Part shown: positions 46,478-56,116 of the stretch, in pieces
How positions within the stretch are numbered: position 1 is the stretch's first letter
Layout: each line of letters starts with the position of its first letter
Origin: Alphaproteobacteria bacterium
GTDB taxonomy: Bacteria; Pseudomonadota; Alphaproteobacteria; Puniceispirillales; Puniceispirillaceae
NCBI GenBank assembly: GCA_016779005.1
Contig: JADHOL010000008.1
Span: forward strand, 1-64,000
Reading direction: 5' to 3'
DNA length: 64,000 bases
Translations under genes and position numbers: made by a program
Notes under the pieces: model-generated
Database searches by the model: none
What the model was told of the DNA's origin: nothing
What the model saw: only the letters and a program-made list of their open reading frames with translations

Positions 46478-49311
46478 TGGCAGAAAGCCATGCAAATACT
46501 GTCAAGAAACCGCAAAAAACTATCTTGCCGGCCTTGCCTATTAGCTCGGTTGAAGCGGAATATTCTGATATGAATGCTTCATGGATCTCAACCCAATTTT
46601 TAGATTCCCTAAAACAAATCCAATCTGAAATAGAGGATGCTGAATTTAGAAAAAAATTCTTAGATCTCCTGAAGATAACGCTTAACGATGCAAAAGATAA
46701 ACTGGCCGAAAATCTTTATAAAACAAAAGATGGGGCGGAATATGTTGGTGCCCATGCAGTAATCATGGACCATATAATATCAGTTATTCATGCAACAGTT
46801 GCGGCTCGGTTTGGTGCCGTACAATCTGTTAAAATTAATGGTTTGTCTATCTTGGCGGTTGGCGGCTATGGCAGGGGTGAGCTCTCACCATATAGTGATA
46901 TTGATTTATTATTTTTATATCAGAAAGACCGATTATCACAGCATCAGCAGGTAATTGAATATATTCTCTATCTTCTTTGGGATCTTGGTTTGAAAGTTGG
47001 CCATTCATCGAGAACGATTGACCAATGTTTAGAAGCCGCAGGTGAAGATGTCACTATAATGACGACACTTCTTGAGATAAGACACATTCACGGCGATGCT
47101 GGATTATTCAAAAATTTTGAAACACGTTTAAGGATATGGATGGCAAGTAAGCCGGTATCCTATTTTGTTACTCAAAAATTGCAAGAAAGAGATACCCGTC
47201 ACAAACAGCATGGTGCCACACGCTATATGGTTGAGCCTCAAATAAAAGAGGGAAAAGGGGGATTGCGGGATCTCCATACGTTATTTTGGATCGCTAAATT
47301 TGCCTATAAAGTAAATTCTGTTGAAGAGATAATAGAACGCGGTGTGTTACGAGTTGCAGAGGCAAAAAACTTTGCTTCCTCTCAACGCTTCCTATGGACT
47401 GTTCGCTGTTTTCTGCATTTGCGCTCTAAACGCGAAGATGACCGCCTTACTTTTGATGCCCAGATTGATATTGCTCCATTGATGGGGTTTTCTGGTCGTG
47501 CAGGTATGCGGGGCGTAGAGCGTTTCATGAAACGCTATTTTTTAGCAGCACGACAAGTAGGTACGCTCACAAGAATATTTTGTGCGGCAATAGAAAGTGA
47601 CTTTGAAAATAAAGGTATATTTGGACTGGGAAGAATTCTAAATTTTGCCAGTTTCTATAACCAGTCGAAATTAGCACCATTTGAGGTGGTAAAAAACCGA
47701 ATAAGCTTGCCATCATCAATTCGGTTTAGGGACCAGCCTGATTTGCTTATGCGTTTGTTCCATCACGCTCAGTTTTATAAGTCAGACATTCATCCTGAAA
47801 CATTTAGGCGAATGACAAGGGCTATTAAATCCTGCTCAGTAGCGCAGCTCCAGACAGAAGAGAGCAAACGATTATTCTTGGAGGTATTAACAGCAAGAGA
47901 ATCAGCAGGTCGTGTGTTGCGATTGATGAGTGATACTGGATATCTTGGAAAATTCCTGCCCGAATTTGGCCATATTGTAGGTATGATGCAGTTTGATATG
48001 TATCATAGCTATACCGTGGATGAACATACCATTAAAGCTGTTGAAATCCTGAATGAAATCGAAACAGGAAAGATTAAAAAAGAAGCCCCGCTAGCCTGTA
48101 CTTTAATACATCAGACCGATGCTAGAAGAGTGCTATATATGGCGGTATTTTTGCATGATATAGCCAAAGGCAAAGGCGGCGATCACTCTATCTTAGGGGC
48201 TGAAATTGCTGAAAAACTTTGCCCGTGGTTTGGGTTTTCCGATGATGAAACCGAAACGGTCAAATGGCTTATCAGGTGGCACTTATTGATCAGTACAATA
48301 GCGTTTCGGTACGATCTGAATGATCCTAAGACCATTCAGGATTTTGTTGCGGACGTTCAATCTCTTGAGAGGTTAAAGCTTCTTCTTGTTCTAACGGTTG
48401 CGGATATAAGGGCTGTTGGCCCAAATATTTGGAATGGATGGAAGGCAAGCCTAATGAGGGCGTTATATTACGAGTCAGAGCGTGTCCTTGGTGGGCTTGC
48501 GCCTAGTCAGGCAGAAAGCGGTTTGTCAGAGCATGAAAAATCAAAGGCAAAAACGATAATCCAGCAAGAGCTAAACTGGACTGACGAGAAGTTCGATGCC
48601 TATCAAGAGCTTTTTTATCCTTCTTACTGGTCGACATTTGATGCTCAAACACATCTACTTCATAGTAAATTACTAGAGCGCTTTTATGATGAAAAACACC
48701 CGCTTTGTCTGGAGTTAACTGTTAAAGAAGATAGCAAATCAACCATGCTCACCATTATTACTCAAGATCATCCAGGGCTTTTTAGCAGAATAGCTGGTGC
48801 TGTTGCTATGGCTGGATGTCAGATTGTGTATGCCAGAATAAACACCCGTAAAGATGGTACCATTCTGGATGAATTTATGATCCAGACACATGATAAGTCA
48901 GCTGTAAAGGAAGAAGAAACCTTATTTAGAATAAGAAAAATGATAGATGATACGCTGGCAGGTAAATTCATATTAACAGAACAGCTTGGCGAGAAGACAA
49001 AAGCAACATCCAAACGTCAGAAGGCAATGCTAACAGCGCCTCGGGTAAGTGTTACTAACGAAATGAGCAAAACCCATACGGTATTGGAAATTAGCGGCTC
49101 TGATAGGCCTCAGCTATTATATGATGTCACTAGAAAAATTGCACAATTAGGGCTGCAAATTAATTCAGCGTCTGTTTCGACTTATGGTGATAGGGCGGTT
49201 GATGTATTTTATGTAAAAGATATTTTCGGAATGAAAATAGCAACAGAAAAGATGATTGAAAAAATACGCACCTCCTTGCTGCAGGTATTAAAACAGTCAG
49301 ATAAAGAGTAA
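46477..49311 (+). CDS. glnD: Bifunctional PII uridylyltransferase/uridylyl-removing enzyme
   Basis: Senses glutamine and adds or removes UMP on PII proteins. The 944-residue protein has the nucleotidyltransferase motif GGYGRGELSPYSDIDLL at 129-145, the HD-type hydrolase segment FLHDIAKGKGGDHS near 558, and two C-terminal ACT domains, LTIITQDHPGLFSRIAGAVA near 757 and VLEISGSDRPQLLYDVTRKI near 870. The mutS-glnD-murJ order is typical of alphaproteobacteria. It starts in a TAATG overlap with mutS. Confidence 0.97.
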   Translation: MAESHANTVKKPQKTILPALPISSVEAEYSDMNASWISTQFLDSLKQIQSEIEDAEFRKKFLDLLKITLNDAKDKLAENLYKTKDGAEYVGAHAVIMDHIISVIHATVAARFGAVQSVKINGLSILAVGGYGRGELSPYSDIDLLFLYQKDRLSQHQQVIEYILYLLWDLGLKVGHSSRTIDQCLEAAGEDVTIMTTLLEIRHIHGDAGLFKNFETRLRIWMASKPVSYFVTQKLQERDTRHKQHGATRYMVEPQIKEGKGGLRDLHTLFWIAKFAYKVNSVEEIIERGVLRVAEAKNFASSQRFLWTVRCFLHLRSKREDDRLTFDAQIDIAPLMGFSGRAGMRGVERFMKRYFLAARQVGTLTRIFCAAIESDFENKGIFGLGRILNFASFYNQSKLAPFEVVKNRISLPSSIRFRDQPDLLMRLFHHAQFYKSDIHPETFRRMTRAIKSCSVAQLQTEESKRLFLEVLTARESAGRVLRLMSDTGYLGKFLPEFGHIVGMMQFDMYHSYTVDEHTIKAVEILNEIETGKIKKEAPLACTLIHQTDARRVLYMAVFLHDIAKGKGGDHSILGAEIAEKLCPWFGFSDDETETVKWLIRWHLLISTIAFRYDLNDPKTIQDFVADVQSLERLKLLLVLTVADIRAVGPNIWNGWKASLMRALYYESERVLGGLAPSQAESGLSEHEKSKAKTIIQQELNWTDEKFDAYQELFYPSYWSTFDAQTHLLHSKLLERFYDEKHPLCLELTVKEDSKSTMLTIITQDHPGLFSRIAGAVAMAGCQIVYARINTRKDGTILDEFMIQTHDKSAVKEEETLFRIRKMIDDTLAGKFILTEQLGEKTKATSKRQKAMLTAPRVSVTNEMSKTHTVLEISGSDRPQLLYDVTRKIAQLGLQINSASVSTYGDRAVDVFYVKDIFGMKIATEKMIEKIRTSLLQVLKQSDKE

Positions 49312-49313
49312 GT

Positions 49314-50885
49314 ATGAGCTCGCCTAGGAATTCAGCAAATTCAATAATGCGTGGGTTTAAGCAAGTTGGGTTTTTTACAGGGATCAGCCGCATTCTAGGC
49401 CTTATAAGAGATGTGTTGTTTGCTCTAGTTCTTGGCGCTGGCGCTGCCTCAGATGCATTTCTAGTCGCCTTAAAACTCCCAAATCTGTTTCGCCGGATTA
49501 CTGCGGAGGGCGCACTAACTAATGTGTTTCTGCCAGCTTATGAGAAGGAAGTAGCTGAAAAAAGCGAAAAAACAGCACTTCACCTAGTAACAGAGGTCCA
49601 AATTCTACTTGTTGTAAGTCTGTCTGCTCTGGTGGTTATCTTTGAATTAGCAATGCCGCTTATCATACAGATTTTGGCACCTGGCTTTAAGTCTACGACA
49701 GATAGATTAGAAGCAGCTGTTTTTCTTGCAAGAATTACCATGCCCTATTTGGTTATGATATCTCTGGTTGCCCTTTGGTCAGCATTGCTAAACACGCATC
49801 GATTATTCTGGCCGGGTGCAGCGGCCCCTATATTACTTAATCTAGCGCTAATTTCGGGCGCTATATTTGTCGCTCTAACAGCAGGGAGCCTTACAGAGAC
49901 AACCCTATTATCTCTTACTATTCCGCTGGCGATCTCTGTTGTAGTGGCAGGAATACTACAATTATTATTGTTAAAGATAGTGCTGGTTAGATATCGGATA
50001 AATCCAATTTGGCGATGGGCAGGAATCAGTAAAGCTGGCCGGAAAATGTGGCATTCTTTTGTACCAGCGGCGTTTAGTGCTGGAAGTGTTCAGATAAATA
50101 TTTTTGTTGATATGATACTTGCATCCCTTCTGCCGGTGGGTGCAATTTCATGGCTTTATTATGGTGATAGAATAACCCAATTACCGCTTGGAATTATTGG
50201 TATCGCACTTGGAACAGCATTGCTTCCGCATCTCTCTCGCTTATATGCAAATGGCGAAAAGCTGGAAATGGGTAACGCTCTTAGTAATTCCCTTTATCTT
50301 GGTAGTTTTTTTACACTTCCTGCAACCATAGCTCTGCTATTATTATCACCGGTTATCATTTCAGGCGTGTTTGGCTATGGGGCCTTTGATGATGCAGATG
50401 TTCATGCAACAGCGTCTGCGCTTATTGCGTATGCCATTGGGTTGCCTGCTTTTGTCGCACAAAAATTATTTCAATCTGTTTTTTATGCATCAAACAGGCC
50501 ATTAATTGTTCTAAGGATAAGTCTTGCAACCGTATTTGCAAATATAATTCTCAGCATTATCTTGATGCGGTTTTATGGTCATATTGGATTGGCATTAGGC
50601 ACCTCAATTGCCATTTGGCTCGGGGTTTTGTGTCAGGCATACCTGCTTTTCAGAGAGGATTATCTCGATATAAAGAGCTTTTTAAAACTGCTACCCATTA
50701 TTCTGTCCTGTGTAGGAATGGGTGTTGTTCTAAAATTGTCAGAGAGCTGGCTTATGGAATTTCAGATGTTAGATATATATATTTTAATAATTTTAGTAAT
50801 TATCGGTTTAGCTGTCTATTTCAGTCTTGCCTTCTGGACTGGCTTTTTACCGTCAGGGTTGATAAAAAAAGCATCTCAAAACTAG
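49314..50885 (+). CDS. murJ: Lipid II flippase MurJ
   Basis: MOP-family inner-membrane flippase moving lipid II to the periplasmic side for peptidoglycan synthesis. The 523-residue protein has about 14 hydrophobic segments and the N-terminal MurJ motifs GISRILGLIRDVLFALVLGAG (about 22-42), ALKLPNLFRRITAEGALTNVFLP (about 52-74, with functional Arg residues) and later LPLGIIGIALGTALLPHLSR. It starts 2 bases after the glnD stop and is the last gene of this run. Confidence 0.97.
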   Translation: MSSPRNSANSIMRGFKQVGFFTGISRILGLIRDVLFALVLGAGAASDAFLVALKLPNLFRRITAEGALTNVFLPAYEKEVAEKSEKTALHLVTEVQILLVVSLSALVVIFELAMPLIIQILAPGFKSTTDRLEAAVFLARITMPYLVMISLVALWSALLNTHRLFWPGAAAPILLNLALISGAIFVALTAGSLTETTLLSLTIPLAISVVVAGILQLLLLKIVLVRYRINPIWRWAGISKAGRKMWHSFVPAAFSAGSVQINIFVDMILASLLPVGAISWLYYGDRITQLPLGIIGIALGTALLPHLSRLYANGEKLEMGNALSNSLYLGSFFTLPATIALLLLSPVIISGVFGYGAFDDADVHATASALIAYAIGLPAFVAQKLFQSVFYASNRPLIVLRISLATVFANIILSIILMRFYGHIGLALGTSIAIWLGVLCQAYLLFREDYLDIKSFLKLLPIILSCVGMGVVLKLSESWLMEFQMLDIYILIILVIIGLAVYFSLAFWTGFLPSGLIKKASQN

Positions 50886-50973
50886 CAGAAATAATAATGA
50901 AACATAGTTGTGTTATCTTACAATAGGTGTATGAAACGTAACTATAAAATAGATAAGAAAATAGGATAAAGTA

Positions 50974-51999
50974 ATGTCTAATGGGCGTGTTTTTTCTGGA
51001 CGTGTTTTTTCAGGTGTTCAGCCAACCGGCAACCTTCATTTAGGAAACTATCTTGGCGCTATTAAAAATTGGGTTGGCTTGCAGCATGATCATGAAACAA
51101 TTTATTGTATTGTTGATTTACACGCAATAACAGTCCCGCAAGATCCTGCCGCCTTGAAAACGGCAACACATGAGGTTGCAGCATGTCTTATCGCATCAGG
51201 AATTGATGCACATAGCTCTATCTTATTTAATCAGTCGCAAGTGCCACAACATGCAGAATTAGCATGGTTATTTAACTGTGTTGCGCGTCTTGGCTGGTTA
51301 AATAGGATGACACAGTTCAAAGAAAAAGCTGGAAAAAACAGGGAAAATGCAACAGTAGGATTATATGCTTATCCAACATTAATGGCAGCCGATATACTTG
51401 CCTATAAAGCAACACATGTACCTGTGGGAGATGATCAAAAGCAGCATCTTGAACTAACAAGAGATATAGCGACCGCTTTTAATTCAATGTTTGGAGAGGA
51501 TTTTTTTCCGCTACCTGAACCGATTATTCAAAAAACAGCTGCACGAATCATGAGCCTAAGAGATGGGAGCTCTAAAATGAGCAAGTCTGATCTGTCGGAC
51601 TTCACACGAATTAACCTTAATGACGAAGATGATGTGATCTCTCAGAAAATCAAAAAGGCGAAGACCGATCCAGAACCTCTGCCAGATACATTAGATGCTC
51701 TTGAACACAGACCAGAAGCAAGAAATCTTGTGGGTATTTATGCAGCGTTAACAGATCAATCTGAAGCAGAGGTATTGTTAGAATTTTCTGGAGAGGGTTT
51801 TGGAAAATTCAAGCCATTACTTGCTGATTGCCTAATTAATACAATTTCACCTATTAGAGATGAGATGAATAAGCTTTTGGCTGATACATCAGAGCTAGAT
51901 CGCATCTTAATTGAAGGAAGTATAAAAGCACAGGCCATTTCAGAATCTATAGTGTCTGCATGTAAAGGGATTATGGGATTCGTCCATTCTGGCAAATAG
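50974..51999 (+). CDS. trpS: Tryptophanyl-tRNA synthetase
   Basis: Class I enzyme charging tRNA-Trp. The 341-residue product has [20 protein letters not shown] at about 14-33 (the HIGH motif appears as HLGN) and the KMSKS motif in SSKMSKSD near 199-206. The N-terminus contains a tandem duplication, [11 protein letters not shown], just before GVQPTG; most homologues have only one copy. It lies 88 bases after murJ. Confidence 0.96.
   Translation: MSNGRVFSGRVFSGVQPTGNLHLGNYLGAIKNWVGLQHDHETIYCIVDLHAITVPQDPAALKTATHEVAACLIASGIDAHSSILFNQSQVPQHAELAWLFNCVARLGWLNRMTQFKEKAGKNRENATVGLYAYPTLMAADILAYKATHVPVGDDQKQHLELTRDIATAFNSMFGEDFFPLPEPIIQKTAARIMSLRDGSSKMSKSDLSDFTRINLNDEDDVISQKIKKAKTDPEPLPDTLDALEHRPEARNLVGIYAALTDQSEAEVLLEFSGEGFGKFKPLLADCLINTISPIRDEMNKLLADTSELDRILIEGSIKAQAISESIVSACKGIMGFVHSGK
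50983..51012 (+). repeat. 15-nt coding duplication in the trpS N-terminus
   Basis: Two adjacent 15-nt units (GGGCGTGTTTTTTCT and GGACGTGTTTTTTCA) both encode GRVFS; they differ by two synonymous changes. The unit size preserves the reading frame. Confidence 0.85.
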
Positions 52000-52101
52000 A
52001 ACGTATCAGTAATATGTTGGTACTTTTCAAGGTTGCGTTTAGTTGATACACTATAACAAAGCTGTCATTTCTAATTTGATGGCGAGGAGAAATGAATAAC
52101 C

Positions 52102-52656
52102 ATGTTTATACAAACAGAAGAAACGCCAAATCCAGCAGCGTTAAAGTTTATTCCTGGTGTTGATGTAATGGGAACCGGAAATGCTGAGTTTAATTCACCA
52201 GAAGAATCCAAGAACGCACCGCTAGCAAGACGGCTGTTTCAGATTGATGGTGTTCAATCAGTATTTTTAGGGGTAGATTTTATTGCTGTTACAAAAATAG
52301 AATCACTTGAATGGTTCTCACTAAAACCAGCCATTCTGGCTGGCATTATGGAACATTATGCATCTGGCCTGCCTGTCATCGAGATATTCAATGAAACGGT
52401 ACCCTCCTCATCTGAAGAGGATAGTGAGACAGTACAGCAGATTAAACATCTAATCGATACTAGGGTTCGCCCAGCAGTTGCAATGGATGGCGGTGATATT
52501 ATTTTCTCATCTTATGAAGATGGGGTTGTAACCTTGCAAATGCGTGGAGCCTGTCAGGGATGTCCAAGTAGTGCCGCGACTTTAAAAATGGGAATTGAGA
52601 ATATGCTTCGTCATTACATTCCCGAAGTCAAAGAAGTAAGGCCAGCTGCGACCTAA
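52102..52656 (+). CDS. NfuA-like iron-sulfur cluster carrier
   Basis: A 184-residue Nfu/NifU-like protein that passes Fe-S clusters to targets. It has the N-terminal Nfu_N domain (MFIQTEETPNPAALKFIPG, residues about 1-85) and a C-terminal NifU domain with the cluster-binding pair in MRGACQGCPSSAATLKMGIE (CxxC near residues 152-155). It is free-standing, 102 bases after trpS and 34 bases before the Bax-like gene. Confidence 0.95.
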   Translation: MFIQTEETPNPAALKFIPGVDVMGTGNAEFNSPEESKNAPLARRLFQIDGVQSVFLGVDFIAVTKIESLEWFSLKPAILAGIMEHYASGLPVIEIFNETVPSSSEEDSETVQQIKHLIDTRVRPAVAMDGGDIIFSSYEDGVVTLQMRGACQGCPSSAATLKMGIENMLRHYIPEVKEVRPAAT

Positions 52657-52690
52657 TTCTTAGATAGCATGATTGCGGGGATAAATTGAA

Positions 52691-53656
52691 ATGATACGGT
52701 TCTTTCAACCCAGTATTTTAGGAGCTCTTCTATTAGCTGTGTTTGCAGGACTATTAATGCCCCTTTATTTTGAAAAGCCCCGTTTTTCTGTTAAACAAAT
52801 ACAAACACAACCTCAACCGCAGCAGCAAGAAGATTCAGCTCGTTCTGTTTATGATTACAAACTGGCTAATCCAGATTCGAATAAATTTAGCGAAGATTGG
52901 TTTGAGCTCGTTTCAAATGATACCGTTTTAGAATTTCTTCCATCAGGTTTTCAGAAATTTAGGTTCGGAACATCTGGCCTTTTGGAGGTTCCAAACCTGT
53001 TTGTACCTATTGTTCCTCGGGGACTAGATACCCTACCCGTTGGAGATAAAAAAGCAATTTTCATTAGGTTTATGTTGCCCTTGATTCTAAATGCTAATCA
53101 AGAAATCTGGGAGCAAAGAAAAATTCTTGAAGTAGCGAAAAATACAGCCGATTACCAAACGATAATAAATATCGCAAAGATGTATAAAATTAATACAGAT
53201 GCGCTGAATAGTGATGCATTAGTAAGGTTAGCGAATGAGCGCGTTCTTCCTGTTCCAACTTCGCTTGCTCTGGCCCAAGCTGCGATTGAGTCTGGATGGG
53301 GAACATCTCGTTTTAGTATTCAAGGTAACGCCTTGTTCGGACAATGGTCTTGGTCACCTGGATCTGGTCTAAAACCCTTAGAAGCCTCAAACAGTCAAGC
53401 CGTAGTTCGCAGCTTCCCCGACCTTCAAGGCTCGGTTACAGCATATATGAAGAATCTTAATACCCATCTTGCTTATCAGGAGTTCAGAGAACTTCGAAAT
53501 TCATATGTTTCTGATGGAAAATGGCCAGACGGATTAGATTTAGCATCTGCTATGCACCCTTATGCGGAAATAGCGGATCATTATGTAGATTCCATCAAAA
53601 ACATAATAATGCAGAATAATTTAGGGCGTTTTGATTATAGTGAATTGGTTAATTAA
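52691..53656 (+). CDS. Bax-like glucosaminidase domain protein
   Basis: A 321-residue protein anchored by an N-terminal membrane segment (ILGALLLAVFAGLLMPLYF, about 9-27), then a Gln/Pro-rich linker and a peptidoglycan N-acetylglucosaminidase-type domain (about 120-321). The segment LALAQAAIESGWGTSRFSIQGNALFGQWSW near 193-221 carries the conserved active-site Glu of the family. It is probably a periplasmic peptidoglycan hydrolase. The last 8 bases overlap the opposite polysaccharide-deacetylase gene. Confidence 0.85.
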   Translation: MIRFFQPSILGALLLAVFAGLLMPLYFEKPRFSVKQIQTQPQPQQQEDSARSVYDYKLANPDSNKFSEDWFELVSNDTVLEFLPSGFQKFRFGTSGLLEVPNLFVPIVPRGLDTLPVGDKKAIFIRFMLPLILNANQEIWEQRKILEVAKNTADYQTIINIAKMYKINTDALNSDALVRLANERVLPVPTSLALAQAAIESGWGTSRFSIQGNALFGQWSWSPGSGLKPLEASNSQAVVRSFPDLQGSVTAYMKNLNTHLAYQEFRELRNSYVSDGKWPDGLDLASAMHPYAEIADHYVDSIKNIIMQNNLGRFDYSELVN

Positions 53657-54698
53657 CGAGAAACTGTCTGCCAAACCAGCGCCAACGTCCATTGTCTGCT
53701 GGCATAGTACAATTTATACGTGACCTTGGGCCTTTCATTGCCCCTGGAAGCCGTATCTCAGCTCTGGGACCCAATACTTCAACAGTTAGCTTACCATATT
53801 CGCCTGAAAAGCATCTAAGCTGGCTGATAGGCATGAGGGATTGATCTACCGTAAAACCGTATGAGGGAGGGTTTTCACTTAAAACCATATCTTGAGGGGT
53901 TATATCTGTTACTCTTAGCGGTTTGCCATCAAGAGCAAGTTTAAGTCTATCAATCGAGCCATAATTCTCATTAAAGGCAAATCTGGGTAACTCAAACATA
54001 GCATCACTCGCAAATAAAACGCCAGAGTTCTGGCCAAACGCAGCAATGAACCCGGCATCCTTGACAGCTTTTATAACATCTAGTGAATATTCCCCATACG
54101 GGTATGCAAATAGCTGTGGATATTGGCCTATTTCCTCTAGAAACCGGTTATTGGAAAGCGTGAGTTCCTGCTCCACCTTGATAGGAGATAATCGATGCAT
54201 ATGAGGATGTGATTTCGTTTGAGAGCCTATGGTCACGCCATTTTCAAGCAATTCGCGTATTTGATCCCAGCTCATATAGTTTCTCAGATTATTATCAACA
54301 GGATCGGTTGCAACAAAAATCGTAAATGGAAAGCCATATTTCTTTAATCTGGGCCATGCTTGTGTATAGACAGACAGATATGCATCATCAACGGTAATGG
54401 CTACTGTTTTATCCTTAACCACACCGCCAGACTGAAGCGTTTCAATAATATCTATTAAGGGAGCGACCGTGTAGTCACCTTGCGCAATAAATTCAAGGTG
54501 GGATTCAAATTGTTCGATTGAAACATTTGTAGTTGGATATCGACTCTCGCCAAATCGATGATACATAATCACAGTTGCATAATCTTGCTTCTCAGATGCA
54601 CCTGCCTGACTAAAGGCAGGCGTGATAATAGCGGTATTAAATAGTCCAAGAGACGTTACAACACACGAAATTAGGATAAATAAGCGATAAATATACAT
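53649..54698 (-). CDS. Exported polysaccharide deacetylase (NodB domain)
   Basis: A 349-residue secreted protein with a signal peptide (about 1-30, ending near PAFSQA) and a NodB-like domain from about 40 to 235. The start IMYHRFGESRYPTTNVS and the catalytic-base segment VAITVDDAYLSVYTQAW (Asp-Asp near 102-103) are present. The metal-binding H-x-x-x-H region reads IGSQTKSHPHMH, with Gln where the first His is usual, so activity is not certain. A C-terminal domain of about 110 residues is unassigned. Divergent from tsaB. Substrate unknown. Confidence 0.85.
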   Translation of the reverse strand: MYIYRLFILISCVVTSLGLFNTAIITPAFSQAGASEKQDYATVIMYHRFGESRYPTTNVSIEQFESHLEFIAQGDYTVAPLIDIIETLQSGGVVKDKTVAITVDDAYLSVYTQAWPRLKKYGFPFTIFVATDPVDNNLRNYMSWDQIRELLENGVTIGSQTKSHPHMHRLSPIKVEQELTLSNNRFLEEIGQYPQLFAYPYGEYSLDVIKAVKDAGFIAAFGQNSGVLFASDAMFELPRFAFNENYGSIDRLKLALDGKPLRVTDITPQDMVLSENPPSYGFTVDQSLMPISQLRCFSGEYGKLTVEVLGPRAEIRLPGAMKGPRSRINCTMPADNGRWRWFGRQFLVN

Positions 54699-54808
54699 AA
54701 GACACGCAGTTTCTTTTAAAATTCTTTTTGCTTTATATCATAATTTATTGGCATAAAAACCCTTCATCGTAACTGATTGATAAACAGATAGATAAGTGAG
54801 ACAAAAAA

Positions 54809-55522
54809 ATGATTTTACTTGCCCTTGAATCATCAGCTGATTCGAGCTCCGTTGCTATTTGGCAGGATGCAAAAATATTGGCTCACCAATTTGTTGAAGC
54901 AAAATATGGCCATGCTGAGAGAATAGTAATGCAGGCAGAGGCTGTTTTACGCCAAGCAAAAATTAAAATAAGCGATATAGATTATTTTATAGGTGGAAGA
55001 GGCCCAGGCTCTTTTACTGGCATTCGAACCTGCCTGGCTGCAGTTATTGGTTTTAGCATTGTAGCAGATACACCATGCTTTGGAATTAATGGATTATCTG
55101 CTCTTGGCTTTGCTTGTTCTACGAGTCTTAAGAACACTGATATCCAGAATGAAAAATTAGTTGTTTTAGCAATTTCTGATACCAGAAGAGGCTCCTTTTA
55201 TTGTCAGGAGTTTAAAGCTGAAAACCTGATCCCAAGTGATATAGAAGATTTAACGCTGCCAAAATTATATGAAAAAATTAAGGCATTGGCAAAATCTGGT
55301 TTTTTAGTAAGAATCTGCGGCGCCCTCTCAGAAGACATCCTTAAATGTGATGATACTTTAGAGAAACCAGAGCTAGTCCATTATTATCGTTATAGTCTTG
55401 CTGCCACGGATATAGCTCATTATGCGGCTTGGCAGATAGAAAATGGCAGAGAATTATCGCCTGCAACCCCCTTATATTTAGCGCCACCAAACATAAACCA
55501 ACCTAAAAAACCATTGAGCTGA
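54809..55522 (+). CDS. tsaB: tRNA t6A biosynthesis protein TsaB
   Basis: Partner of TsaD in making threonylcarbamoyl-adenosine at position 37 of ANN-decoding tRNAs; TsaB itself is catalytically inactive. The 237-residue protein starts LALESSADSSSVAIW and has GGRGPGSFTGIRTCLAAVIG near 68-87, both typical. It is followed by rimI, as in most proteobacteria. Its last codons and stop lie inside a 12-bp tandem repeat. Confidence 0.94.
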   Translation: MILLALESSADSSSVAIWQDAKILAHQFVEAKYGHAERIVMQAEAVLRQAKIKISDIDYFIGGRGPGSFTGIRTCLAAVIGFSIVADTPCFGINGLSALGFACSTSLKNTDIQNEKLVVLAISDTRRGSFYCQEFKAENLIPSDIEDLTLPKLYEKIKALAKSGFLVRICGALSEDILKCDDTLEKPELVHYYRYSLAATDIAHYAAWQIENGRELSPATPLYLAPPNINQPKKPLS

Positions 55523-55550
55523 CAATTGAGCTGACAATTGAGCTGACAAT
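55513..55550. repeat. 12-bp tandem repeat at the tsaB 3' end
   Basis: Three identical units ATTGAGCTGACA (55513-55524, 55525-55536, 55537-55548) followed by AT. The tsaB stop TGA (55520-55522) is within the first unit, so the other two are in the spacer before rimI. Confidence 0.93.
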
Positions 55551-55571
55551 AACACAGGAGACATCAGCGAT

Positions 55572-56021
55572 ATGGTAGAGTTTGAGACAATAAGCACACA
55601 AAACAAGCAGTCAGTTTTAGGTATTTATGAGAAAATTTATCTGGGCGATTGTGATTTAAAGGCGCTTTCAGATATGATGGATAAGCCGCCTCATATTGGG
55701 TTTTGTGGATATAGCGATAATCAGCTAGTTGGGTTTATATCTGCTAATCATGTTGTAGATGAATTAGATATTATTGAGCTTGGCGTAATAAGTGAATTTC
55801 GAAGGCGGGGCATCGCACATAAATTCCTGACATATCTTCAACATTATTGCGTTAACCAAAATATAAAAAAAATTTTTCTTGAAGTTGCTGAAAATAATGC
55901 AGCAGCTATTGGTCTGTATGAAAAGACAGGGTTTAGTAAAATAGGTATTCGAAAAAATTACTATTCACGCAAGGGCACTTTAATAGATGGCTTAGCATAT
56001 TGTTGGAATTCAATGCGTTAA
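55572..56021 (+). CDS. rimI: GNAT acetyltransferase, RimI-type
   Basis: Probable N-terminal acetyltransferase for ribosomal protein bS18. The 149-residue protein has the acetyl-CoA loop EFRRRGIAHKFLTYLQHY near 76-93 and the RimI C-terminal pattern LEVAENNAAAIGLYEKTGFSKIGIRKNYY near 100-128. Its place right after tsaB supports RimI over another GNAT. The following sequence has no fur gene, which in many alphaproteobacteria lies between rimI and miaB. Confidence 0.85.
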   Translation: MVEFETISTQNKQSVLGIYEKIYLGDCDLKALSDMMDKPPHIGFCGYSDNQLVGFISANHVVDELDIIELGVISEFRRRGIAHKFLTYLQHYCVNQNIKKIFLEVAENNAAAIGLYEKTGFSKIGIRKNYYSRKGTLIDGLAYCWNSMR

Positions 56022-56116
56022 AAAACCACATCACTATTTCAACTTGCACTGTTTTGCAACTTGACGTATTCACCCATTAAAAGTCTTATAATTGCTATGA
56101 TATTGATTGTGTATTT

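Noticed and set aside
47521-47534. CGTTTCATGAAACG palindrome in glnD, resembling parS
   Set aside because: The half sites are two bases too close (no CG centre), it is far from oriC, and the bases encode ordinary GlnD residues.
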